In this document: positions 21,261-31,650 of the stretch, one piece after another
How the letters are laid out: the number at the start of each line of letters is the position of its first letter
Numbering within the stretch: position 1 is the first letter of the stretch
NCBI GenBank assembly: GCA_021464525.1
Contig: JADRCO010000482.1
Location: forward strand, 1-32,798
Direction of reading: 5' to 3'
Origin: Rhizophagus sp. LPA8_4_AMF
Lineage: Eukaryota; Glomeromycota; Glomeromycetes; Glomerales; Glomeraceae
Length of the DNA stretch: 32,798 bases
The notes under the pieces: model-generated
Told to the model about the DNA's origin: nothing
What the model saw: the letters and a program-made list of their open reading frames with translations, nothing else
Databases searched by the model: none
Program-made: the position numbers and the translations under genes

Positions 21261-21700
21261 ATTCGGTTAATCAATTTAATATATCGTGATTTTTCTATTA
21301 AGAATGTTCGATATTTTAATAAAAAGATCATTATAATGATATCCATAATTAATCGTCTCTCATCCCAATATTTGATCAACTGTATCACCGCAAAACGCAC
21401 ATCCTTAATCGACTTAACAATAAATATTATTTAAGGGATGAAGAATTCAAATGTAAATGATAAATAATTCAGGGGGTGGGGAAGATATTTTGATAGTCGG
21501 GTTTATTTAGCCTAATTGGAAACAAGTAATTTAATTGAAACGGCAATTTATAATTCAAAAGTGGGGGAAGGGGGAGTGCAATAACAAATAACAGATAACT
21601 TGTACTTTTCTATTTCTTGAATAGTTTGCATAAAACCTGGAATGGATCATTTACACTTGATTATTGTTGATTGTTGTTCTTTAATTTTCCGTATATTCCT

Positions 21701-21904
21701 TACAGCAAAATTCGAAATATAGTGGACACTTGAAAATTTGATTGTCGGGATTGTCGGTACTCGGTTTAATTTACTATATTCATATATATATATGCCACGT
21801 GTTATGTATCTTTTCTAATAACCAGACTACCCGAGTACCCGACAAAGGCGACAATCCCGACAATCAAATTTTCAAGTGTCCACTATATTTCGAATTTTGC
21901 TGTA
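21701..21904. mobile_element. MITE with perfect 54-bp terminal inverted repeats and TA target duplication
   Basis: Bases 21703-21756 (starting CAGCAAAATTCGAAATATAG) are the exact reverse complement of 21849-21902. TA flanks both ends (21701-21702 and 21903-21904), as expected for the Tc1/mariner superfamily. The 92-bp interior holds TACTCGG and its complement at unequal distance from the arms (about 10 bp are missing on one side), an AT run and CACGTG at about 21795. There is no transposase. Identical arms suggest a recent insertion. Confidence 0.8.
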
Positions 21905-21910
21905 AATTAA

Positions 21911-22520
21911 AGCTTGGAACCGGTTAAGACGGTTAACCGGTTAAGACATTGGTTAACCGGTTTAAAACTATTTTGACCATAAATTCATAATTCTGGTCAG
22001 ATTTACTTAATGCGGCCCAGAGACTTGGTAATTTCAGTCACGTGTTCCCAAATTCGAAGTTTCAATACTAAATTTTTTTTTATTTATTAATAACGGTATA
22101 TGATCTCCTTGCAACTGAATGTATAAGTGAAATCAAAAACTTATACAATTTCAGAAAAAAAAAATTTTTTAAATAATTTTCATATTAACCGGTTAAGCCC
22201 TTGCCCTATAAAAAAAGTATCTACTTAAAATGTACTTAAAACATACTTAAAATTACAAAATGTACTTAAATTGTACTTAAAATTGCAATTTAAAATATAA
22301 TTTAAGTACATTTTAAATATAAAAATTTACACTCAAAGTATGCTTAAAATTGCAAATTTTAAGTATATTTTAAATTTTTTTTAAAAGTATATTTTAAAGC
22401 ACATTTTAGATATATTTTAAAATTTAAGTATATTTTTAGTATATTTTAAAGAAATTTTTTTTCATAGGGTTGGTTAACCGGTTTTTAACCGGGTAAGGTT
22501 TTTTTGGACGGTTCCAAGCT
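21911..22520. mobile_element. Composite fold-back element with AGCTTGGAACCG ends
   Basis: AGCTTGGAACCG at 21911-21922 is the exact reverse complement of 22509-22520. Inside each end lie several GGTTAACCGG palindromes (about 21931, 21952, 22183 and 22471). Nested within, CCCTAT (22204-22209) and ATAGGG (22464-22469) bound an array of ACTTAAAA units on the left (about 22215-22285) that reverses to TTTTAAGT/TATTTTAAA on the right (about 22300-22450). It is noncoding. It begins six bases after the MITE. It looks like one fold-back element inserted in another. Confidence 0.6.
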
Positions 22521-24927
22521 CTACCTTAAATCATTGATTGATAATCGTTTACCCCTTTCTTACTTTTTTTTAATCATCAAAAATAAAGGAGAATCACGAA
22601 ACAATAAAAGAAACAGTTCAAAGTGCCAAATTATTTTAAAAAAGGAAGAACTCCTTGCATTGTTTAAATGATTATCCTTTTCACACTTAGAGTAATAGAA
22701 TAACGCATATTACGAAAAAAAAATAAAACATTCAATGTAATTTGGTGTATTTTGGTGTATTTTATCACGTGATTCGTATCTTTTCTTGGCAAAAGGTGAA
22801 ACTAAAGTTGCTTGCAGATTGTAAAAAAACCGTGCGTAATTTTGTTACATATTTTGCCAAGAATTCGCGGATGTTTCAATAATGAAATTATTTTTTTTTT
22901 GTACTACACATACTTTTAGACATATTAAAGAATTATTTAATTGTCAATTTTTGCTTAAAACATGATCAATTTTTTGCCAAGAAAAGATATTCATTGGGAC
23001 AAAAATATTATACTACACCCTTTCAAATTCCAAAATTATAAAGTTTGGTACGCAGTATACATTTTTGGAAACTGTCTATTACTTATTGAGAAATTATATT
23101 TTTTGAGTTTAAAAAAAAACGATAGAACGAAATCGGTAATACTAAAAAAAGTTAGACACTAGTTAGACCATCTTAAGAAAGAATATTGAGCCGGAGAGGG
23201 GCGGGAAGTAAAAGTCCGGCTTTAACACAAAGACTTTCCCCATTTAATTAACAATTGTAATTAAAAATATTTTCTTGGCAGGAACTTTTTCAAAATCTAT
23301 TATAAGAACTGAAATTATAATTCATATGATAATTAGTTAAGAGAGGATGTAATTTATCAAAGTGGATCTTGTCGTATTAAATGGAAGATCAACGGATGGA
23401 AGTTTTTACATGGGTCAAATTCTCCCGGAAAAAGCAAACCATATCCGGATAACGGATATCCAATGTGACCTCCTAAGCAGGAGTCCAGCCGCATAACAAA
23501 TTGACACATTATTGTTACATCACGTTCATCACGCTAAAATTAACTATATAATAATTCAAATATTTAATTTCATCGTTCCGTGATGAAAAGTGATAACTAC
23601 AATTAGGAAAAAAAATAAAGTGCTTCTCGAAATGAAAGATCTGCAAAAAGTTACAACAAAGACATCATCTTGAAACAATTGTCTGAAACATTTTTAATAG
23701 TTATTATTTATTCGCTTTAGTAACCAATGTAATTACTGCATACATTTATTTTTATTTACGAAATCAGATATCATATCTTGTTTTTTAATAGATCCAATAT
23801 TGTCCTATTAGAGGTTATTAAACATGTAAAAAAATCATTTTATTGGTTAAATTTGGTGTTATAAAAACTATTACTTAAATAGTATTATTGTGTTCATCAA
23901 AATCCAATATTGGTACATAAAGGAACTATAAAAGTAAAATTGCATATAACATCTCAACGGATATTGTTAAAAAAAAAAAAAATTTTAACTTAAATGCTAG
24001 TTTAATCAATTTACTTGACCGACCGTTGATTAAATATCCGATAAAAGCCGGATAAATGATGGCAAAAATGCGAGGTAACAATGTGAAATCGACATAAAAA
24101 ATTTATTGATCATGTGCATTATTATATATTATATATAAAATATATATATATATATATATATAAATTATATAAAAGAAATTTCATCAAGTCAGTTGTTTTT
24201 TGAATATAAAAAAATTTTCCAATTGTATTAAAATTAATTAATGCTTTACATGACTAGTTTCACAATATATGAGTCACCTGTCATCCGACTTTTGAGTGCC
24301 CAACTTTGTTAATATTGTTTAAAAAATATTTAAGATCATTTATCCGCCCATTAAGCCCATTAAGTATGGCTATTTGATCCACCAATTATAATTCCGGATA
24401 ACATTTTTACAAATATTTTTTGTAACCACCCCAACTGTTTGGTTTCAATATAAATATCAAACAAAAAGTATAGTATAAATATTTATATATAATCTTATTT
24501 TGTATAATAAATTAATAATCTAAAAATTCCATATAAAAAAAAAAACTTAAAAAGTACACAATTTCCGATGTATTCTCAAAAGCACCTTTCTTGTTCCTAA
24601 AAAAAAAAAATTTTATTATTATTATTGTTATTATATTTTTTTTTTTTTTCCTATTCTCAATCGAAATATTTTTTAAATAAATTATTAATGAAAAATTTTA
24701 AAAAATAAAAAAGTTCCCATTATAATTTTTTAAAAGTGACAACCTTTTTTATTAAAATCATTTAAAAAAATATTATATTGTAAATTATTATTTTATTCTT
24801 GTAAATTTTTTTTTTGTTTTTTTTTTGAAACGATTTACATTTATTTCTATACATTAACAATTACGGATACGGGTATCTTATCATTTATTTCTATTCAATT
24901 TATCCATTTTTGCCCGTATACTTTGAT
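22521..24927. other. Gene-poor region with short hairpins
   Basis: No gene is seen. TCACGTGA is at 22765-22772. AGCCGGA (23189-23195) pairs with TCCGGCT (23215-23221) around a G-rich loop. ATATCCG and CGGATAT at about 23441-23459, then CTCCT and AGGAG at about 23469-23482, form two small hairpins in a patch unusually rich in G+C. An (AT)12 microsatellite is at 24140-24163. A14-type tracts lie near 23970 and 24600. Confidence 0.45.
24140..24163. repeat. (AT)n dinucleotide microsatellite
   Basis: About twelve uninterrupted TA units, flanked by degenerate AT-rich units on both sides (24121-24175). Confidence 0.9.
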
Positions 24928-24952
24928 AAAAAAAAAAAATTTTTTTTTTTTT
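24928..24952. promoter_or_regulatory. A12T13 mirrored tract upstream of the glutaredoxin gene
   Basis: Twelve A are followed directly by thirteen T, about 100 bp before the start at 25050. This is the same promoter arrangement as the A20T18 tract before the BTB-BACK gene. Confidence 0.5.
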
Positions 24953-25049
24953 ATTTAACGAAACAAACCAATTACATAATCGTATAAAAAAGAGTTATAA
25001 ATTAAGACTCATTTTTAGGTCGTCCATTTTTTTTCTTCCATTAAAAGAA

Positions 25050-26028
25050 ATGTCTAAACCGGCGATCTTACCATCTTATTATCCAATAGCACCTATTAAT
25101 ATACATAATCATCATACGTTACCAGATTTTATTGATCATTATGTTCAAACAAAAAAATTTAGAATATTGGGTGCCACATTTTTGGCATTTTTAATTTCAT
25201 TATGGGTAGTAGCAGAATTTAGTGGTACTGGATTTAATATTCATAGTTTACGATATTATAATAAGAATAATGAAGCTGCTTTGGCAGCCGCTTCCGTTAT
25301 GGGAGAAGGAGGTGAAGAAGGACTTCATGGATTAGAAGTAGAAAATCATGGTCGTATTGGTCCAAGTGGTCATAATCATGGTGTTCATGAACCATTAAAT
25401 CATTATGATTCACAAGATGATCAGTATTTTACCTTTAATCATCAACCAAATATTGCCAAACAACGTTTTGAGGAAGCATTGGATTTTTATTATGAATCAG
25501 AACCACAAACTACAGTTGAATTGGAAATTGATGACTTGGTTCATGATAATCCTGTTGTAGTTTTCAGTAAATCTTATTGTCCGTAAGTATAAACTTTTTG
25601 AACTTTTTTTGGATTTTTTTGATCTTTTTGATCCTTAATTAATTTTTTTTGATTCACTGATTTATAGATATTCACGAAAGGTAAAACATATTCTTTCACT
25701 GTATCATATTTCACCTAGTGTTTTGATAATCGAAGTTGATAAGAGAGGTAATTTACTTTTCATTTTAGATTTAATAAAAATAAATAATCATATACACTTA
25801 CACTTTCTTTATTTTATAGATGATGCAGATGAATTTAAACAAGCATTGATAAAGTCTACATATCGAAGTACATTTCCAAATATATTTATTGATGGTAGAT
25901 CAATCGGCGGTAGCGACGAACTTGCCACTATGCATTCAAATGGTCGATTAAGTGAAATACTCGTTGATGCAGGTGTTCTTGATAGTTCAGAAACTCTAAA
26001 TCACGAAACCTTTCGACCATCTTTATAA
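25050..26028 (+). CDS. Membrane-anchored monothiol glutaredoxin (Grx6/Grx7 type), three exons
   Basis: Exons 25050-25582, 25668-25747 and 25820-26028 give 273 aa; introns of 85 and 72 nt begin GTAAGT and GTAATT and end in TAG. A single membrane segment at about residues 38-56 (ILGATFLAFLISLWVVAEF) follows a short N-terminal tail, as in a type II protein. A low-complexity His/Gly/Glu-rich stalk (about 80-130) precedes a glutaredoxin domain (about 160-262). The active site is CPYS at 177-180, a monothiol form as in yeast Grx7, split by the first intron. FPNIFIDG with its cis-proline and IGGSDEL, the glutathione-binding loop, follow. Yeast Grx6 and Grx7 act in the ER and Golgi lumen in redox homeostasis; the same site is inferred here. 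Confidence 0.85.
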
Positions 26029-28042
26029 TATTCAATTATCACATCATCGTGATTGCACTTTTTGTAAATTTTGGGTAAAATTTCATAAGAAGAAATAGAT
26101 ATATATATTTTTATATTTCTAAATCATGTAATTTATTTTTCAATTTTACAAAAAAAAACTATGCCTAATGGGTTTGAAAAGTCTAACGGGCTAATAAACT
26201 CTAATAGGGCTAGTAATGTAAAGATTTTTATTATAAGATTATTCATTTAATGGCCAAAAGCGAAAGATCGCATAAGATTCATTATGTAAAATATAAACAA
26301 AAAGATTATATATATATATAAATATAAATACAGTAAATAATTAAAAAATTCTACATTATTTTTTATCACTTATTTATTTTTTTTTTTTTTGACGTGAGAA
26401 ATAACACGCAGTAAAAGTTGATCCCGATTTTTAAAAATTAAAAACACGGAACAAACTTATTGTATTACTAATAATTTTAATATTCGGGATTAGTTTGATT
26501 GGTTCTTATATGAACTACCAAAAATAATTGTTTTTTTATCAAAAAATATAAAAAATATTTATTATTATTTATTGACATAATATTTCAAATATTAATAATA
26601 ATTAATAATAATAAATAATAATAATAATGATTACGCCTGATACCCTTTGATACACTGATACTAATACATTGTTATTAAAATTCTACCGTTATTTTTTCGA
26701 TGGGCTTATACCCCACATTTTTTTCCATATTAAACCTTTTTATTTGGTGGGCGAAATGTGATACATACAGATTTTGATTGGAAAAAGGGCGATTTATTTG
26801 TTTGTATTTATTCCTTTTTTTACTAATTCTTTTTTGGTTAAAAAAGGAGTACAAGAGATAAATAGTTTCAGATAATACAAGTTTATTTTCTTGTTTGATA
26901 AAAGAAAAGTAAATAATCTAGAAGATTTCATTAACACTTATTTGGTAAAAGGTAACCAATGAAAGAAAAGAAAAAGTAAAAAAAAAAAAAAATATTTGAA
27001 AAAGATTAAACTAGATTAAACTGTAATAAAGTGTGTAACATTTCTTTATAGCATATTGGATTATCGGAGATAATATTGATCCAATCATAATTAAAAAAAC
27101 ATCAGTACATAGCCAATCTGTCTTTTAAGTAAAATTCGCGTTTTTTCGCATCTTTCCATTTTGTCATGGACAAATCCCGAACCTGATCAACCGATAAAAA
27201 AATCTTTGTTTATGATTATTTAATTGTTTGCATCCATACATTCTTTTTTTTTCTCTCTTTCACGTTGCTGTCATACAAAGAATAAACGAATTATGTACAC
27301 GAGGAATAAACCTTCTTGGAATTAAGATTCTTTTTAATGTAAGCCTACAAATTTATTCATAGTTTATGCATTATCAAGTAAAATCAATTCTATTTTGAAA
27401 TTTAATGATTTATACAGTAATAATATAAACTGTATATACTGTATATAAGTATATTATATTGTTACAATTATACAAATTTGACGAAACAATAAAATCTAAA
27501 AAAAAAAGAAATCCTTCTTTTTCATAATAGAGAAGATCTTTATTTATTAGACGCCAAATGCTAAAATGTTCCATCTTTATTTGATTAATTGATTGGAATT
27601 TGCCTTGATTTTTGGACAAAGACAAGAAGTTTGATAACGTATTCGTATTCATTTGTTTTAAAACAGATTTCTTATCAATTCTTTTTAAAAAAGTAAATTT
27701 GGCTTTTACCGTTAAATTGATATTTTAGCTTATCATTTTATCAGTTAAAATAAAACCGCGTATAAAATCTTAGATATTAATGCGGATAAAGCACATTTAC
27801 TAATCCTTTTTTTTATTTTTTTTTTGTTACTGCGCAGATTTTATTTCATTTATTTCATTGTAAAATCATCAAACTTAAAATTTTTTAACCGATATGTTGT
27901 GTCTTGGTGACCCGGTCCCCAGGACAGGGTGCTGATTGTGACGTACCATTGTTAAAAAATCGTTCTAGTTACAATACTAGAATTTTACGTCTATGTATAT
28001 ATCGTAGATTAAATGTTGATTAATCTTATATATCTTATATTC
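26029..28042. other. Intergenic, noncoding
   Basis: An AAT-rich microsatellite lies at about 26590-26632. A G+C-rich hairpin is at 27910-27930 (ACCC-G-GTCC, loop CCA, GGAC-A-GGGT). The frame 27410-27652 (minus) is open but is low-complexity and has no domain. No gene or RNA was recognised. Confidence 0.45.
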
Positions 28043-28085
28043 CGTCACATCAGTTGATAGTTTGATAAACTGAGATAATGTGACG
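28043..28085. repeat. Hairpin-forming inverted repeat
   Basis: CGTCACAT followed by CAGTT (28043-28055) pairs with AACTG (28068-28072) and ATGTGACG (28078-28085), with a five-base bulge on the right arm. GGTGACGTA directly follows. It could be a solo element end or a structured RNA; nothing decides between them. Confidence 0.5.
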
Positions 28086-29050
28086 ACTTCGGTGACGTAT
28101 ATCATCATATTAACCTTTGTGCTACTAGGTTATAAATGATTGTGTTAATGAGAAAAAAAAAAAAAAAAAAAAAACTAAAAATTTATGTAAAAAATGTGAA
28201 ACGTAACCACTTTTACTTTTTTTAAAAAAATAACTTAATCCGAAAAAATTAAATAAAATAAAAAAAAATAAAATATTTTTAAGAAAGTCTTCATTTAAAA
28301 GGCATTGTAAATATTATTTTCAATATGTACAATGGGATCAGACTTTATTGCATAAATTAAAAAATAAAAAAATATTACGATATCTTTTGCGAATGTTCTT
28401 TAATGTAAACACATGATATTACATTATCTTGTTTATTATTTGTTTGTTTTAAAAAAAAAATCGATTTTTTTTTTCATTTGGTTATGAAAAAAAAAGAAAA
28501 GAGAATGTGGCACAACATTGAGCTAATCTTTGTATTCTGACATAAATGTCCCATGATTTTTAAATTTAAATTCATTCGAAATGAAAAAAAATAGTAAAAT
28601 ATTTCCTTTATGTATTCAAAAAAGGAAATTCTATTCCAAGGGAACGGAAAGATCGACACAATAGCATGCAGGACATGCGTATGTATGATATAAATCAATT
28701 GCCAATTTATCATTATTCATTTGATTCATTGAATACATTAAATAAGGTAATTAAATCAATTTACTGTATATGTTATTATGTTTTGAGCATAGCCCATCAC
28801 TTGGAATTTTAAATCTTCTTACGAAATCCTACTATCGAAATTTCGAAGAAACATGATTAGGACTGTTTCATCGTTTATCTAGCAATCTAGCATTACAATG
28901 TTTGAAGGTTTTATATTTTTTTAAACCTTATATCGTAATATTGACTTTGTTCTTTTTACTCATATCATCATATGTGAGAATTCTTCAAATTCATCGGTTT
29001 TCGTCAAAGTTTCATGAAAAGTATTATAGGTGCTGTCGAAATTCTTGAAT
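28086..29050. other. Intergenic, noncoding
   Basis: An A23-type run lies at about 28152-28174. The minus frame 28474-28713 is open but hydrophobic and low-complexity, with no domain. No other structure was seen. Confidence 0.4.
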
Positions 29051-29163
29051 TACGGCTGAATTACGGCATTGGTGTTACGGTATATGTCGAAATTATTTGA
29101 AATGCCTTAACTGTAAAGGCATTACGACATACGGCGTATGCCATAATTAATTTCGCAGCCGTA
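29051..29163. repeat. Imperfect fold-back repeat
   Basis: TACGGCTG (29051-29058) pairs with CAGCCGTA (29156-29163). Inner parts also pair: GTATATGTCG with CGACATAC, and AATGCCTT (29101-29108) with AAGGCATT (29116-29123) around a seven-base loop. The whole could fold into one hairpin of about 113 nt with bulges, as expected for a decayed MITE or a hairpin RNA precursor. Confidence 0.55.
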
Positions 29164-29610
29164 TTACAATTTTGATGCCAGTATCTCTAATTAAGAACGA
29201 AGTAAGTCATTGAAAATTATAAAATATTTCTTTGTAAATCACCTAAGCTTATCAATACATTTAATATATCGATATTTCACAACATTTCACAACAGATCAA
29301 AAGATAATATTTTGCAAATAAGGGAATAGGAAAATTTTGATGTTTATTAGATTATTAGATATTTTTATAATTTTATTTAAATATTTAAAATATTTAAAAT
29401 ATTTACCGTAATTAAATCATCGCTTTGAGTGTACTAATAATACATGATTATTATACTGAATTTTGATTTTTGATCGGTTTTGGGTTGATAATTATTGGAT
29501 GACAAAATTGTGTAACTCGATCAGTGTCCCGACTCCCGACTCCCGAACTACAAAAAGGTTAGTTAACTAAAAAAAAACGCGTTTTCATACTGTTTTCATA
29601 AAAAATTATT

Positions 29611-30615
29611 ATGACCAAGTTAATGAAAAAATTTTTGCTAAATGTATTAACACCGACTTTCATGAACTTTCAAAAAAAGAAAACAACGTGTTTGATAACA
29701 ATTCCGCGCACAATTTTTCCCCGACCAGTTCTTACAGAACAGCAACAACAACAACTTCAGCAACAACAGCAAGATCAGCAACAAGTTCTTCCTGGTCAGC
29801 AACATATTCTTTCTCAACAATACACTTTTTTTTCAACGACATGCTCTTCCTCAGCAACACGCCCCTCCTCTACAACGCGCCCTTCTTCAGCAGCAATATG
29901 ATCCTCAATCATATAGCTTACCTCTTACTTCACCTCAACAGCAAAATCCAAATTTAAATCAACTTAAACAAGTAAGTATATATTTAAAGAATTTTCAGTT
30001 ACCATTTAAGTATTAATAAGTTATTTGTTTTAGGTTAAAAGGGATGATGATGATTATGATAATTATAAGTTAATAAATAAGTGGACATGTGATGAAATCA
30101 ATATTTTACTTGATTACATTAAAGAAAATTATTCAGCTTGGTCTGAAGGATGTAAAATTAAATTTTAAGATGATATGGCAAAGAATGTTTTACCTAAAAA
30201 AGGGGGGTTAACAATTGAAGGTAAATATTTATTTTTCTTTTCTTAATCCGTATTAAATTATTAAAATTTTTTTTAATTATTTAATTTAAGATAAAATTAC
30301 TGGATTAAAAAGGAGTTATAAATTAATTAAAGAAGGTAAAGTGAGGAAAGATTGGCTTTGGTATGAAAAAATGGATAAGATCTTTGGAGTACATGAAAAC
30401 ATACCTCCTTTTTTAGCGAATAAGGAAGCAGGTATCATTAAGAAAGAAGCATCCGAAAAACTTAAAAATAATGTTACAGTGATAAGAATATCAAGTAAAA
30501 AAGTGAAGTATTGTATACATGTTATAAACGTAAAAAAGAAGAAAATAATGGGCATTATGTTGATCATTATACCAAATGGAAACATATAAAGAAACAAAAA
30601 AGTAATTGATATATT
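29611..30615 (+). pseudogene. Myb/SANT-like DNA-binding protein gene, disrupted
   Basis: A Gln-rich N-terminus (29740-29825, runs of CAA/CAG) changes frame at a T8 run near 29830 and continues Gln/Pro-rich to LNQLKQ. Introns at 29972-30033 (GTAAGT to TTTTAG) and 30221-30290 (GTAAAT to TTTAAG) fit in phase. The second exon carries the Myb/SANT-like start KWTCDEINILLDYIKENYSA and has TAA at 30166-30168 where KF-Y-DDMAKN is expected. The third exon continues KITGLKRSYKLIKEG and WLWYEKMDKIFG, then loses frame after about 30470; the other frame resumes at about 30517 with HYVDHYTKWKHIKK. Such proteins bind DNA as transcription factors or transposon accessory proteins. Three separate lesions make it a pseudogene. 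Confidence 0.65.
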
Positions 30616-30724
30616 TTAAATGATGATTATGAAACTAATAAGTTGGTATTAATTTAATAGTTAATTAAATTAATTATTAAATGTTGTATCAAATTACTTA
30701 TTTTATATTTTTTATTATATGTTC

Positions 30725-31080
30725 AAAGTGAGGATGAAGATGAAGATGAAGATGATTTACAAAGTGAAGTAATAGTTATACAAGAAGAGAATATCTTATG
30801 ATGAGGTATTAAAAAAAAGTAGGTATTTTACAGAGTGAAGATAATCAGAATGATGATGAAGATGAGATTATATGTATGATGATGATGATGATTTACAGAG
30901 TAAAGATGAATCTGAAGAACGTATAAATGAATCATGATTTTTCAGAAAATGATCATTAGATTCTATTGATTCTTTTGATTCTTTTAGTAATAAGAATTTG
31001 AATTCTGATAATGATGATATATTACAGGGAAAAGAATTGTTTAGCAACAATAAATCTAATTCAATAAAAGGTAATGTATA
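30725..31080 (+). pseudogene. Acidic repeat region, decayed coding tail
   Basis: Repeated GAT/GAA codons give Asp/Glu-rich peptides (SEDEDEDEDDLQSE at about 30731-30772; LQSEDNQNDDEDEI at about 30829-30870; DDDDDLQSKDESEE-like near 30880), separated by stops and frame changes. The unit close to DDLQSED recurs about three times, so this was a tandem acidic repeat. It lies downstream of the Myb/SANT-like fragment and may be its acidic tail or a separate transposon gene. Confidence 0.4.
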
Positions 31081-31650
31081 ATATGATTATTTCTTTTTTT
31101 GTTTTAAAATTATTTATATTAAGACTAACTCTTTATTTTATTACTTGTATGTTTATAATTTTTATAGAATTAAACAAAATATTTTCAGAATCCTTTATTA
31201 AAATTTTATAATTATTGAATATTAAGAATAAACATAATCAACTATAATGCCTTTAATGACATATTAAAGTTATATAGCAATAGTGAATCAAGTTTATATT
31301 TAATACAAAAAAAGCTGTCAGATTTTATTAACATAGAGCCCATTTTTATTCGCATATGTATAAATTCATGTTGTGCATTCATTTATCAAATGTAAAGACT
31401 CCTAGAAAAGTTACTACATTTTTACCTTTGTTAGATAAATTAAAATTATAATACAATAATTCAAATAGATCATTACTAGATTTATTATTTTTTTTTTTTC
31501 CTTTCGCAGCGCATTTACAAATTAATTAATACAGCATAAGTAATCTAATACATTAAGTAAAAATAAAAACTAAGCTATACTAATTTTCAGAATTTGTAAA
31601 CCATCCGTCATCAATTAATTGACCCCATCTGTGTACTGTCGATTAGCTTT
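31081..31650. other. AT-rich DNA between transposon fragments
   Basis: No open frame of note. T14 lies at about 31486-31499. Probably decayed interior or introns of the adjoining transposon-derived genes. Confidence 0.35.

Noticed and set aside
21098..21434. Overlapping frames on both strands in the fold-back minisatellite
   Set aside because: They are translations of the TTCGGCGAAATG repeat and flanking DNA.
21742..21927. Frame across the MITE
   Set aside because: It lies almost wholly inside the inverted-repeat element and has no independent coding signal.
20851..22520. CRISPR-like array
   Set aside because: Repeats are inverted, diverged and without regular spacers, in a eukaryotic genome; they are fold-back elements.
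22962..23162. 66-codon plus-strand frame
   Set aside because: No domain and low-complexity composition.
27410..28713. Two minus-strand frames (27410-27652 and 28474-28713)
   Set aside because: Tyr/Ile/Phe-rich products of AT-rich DNA with no domain or splice context.
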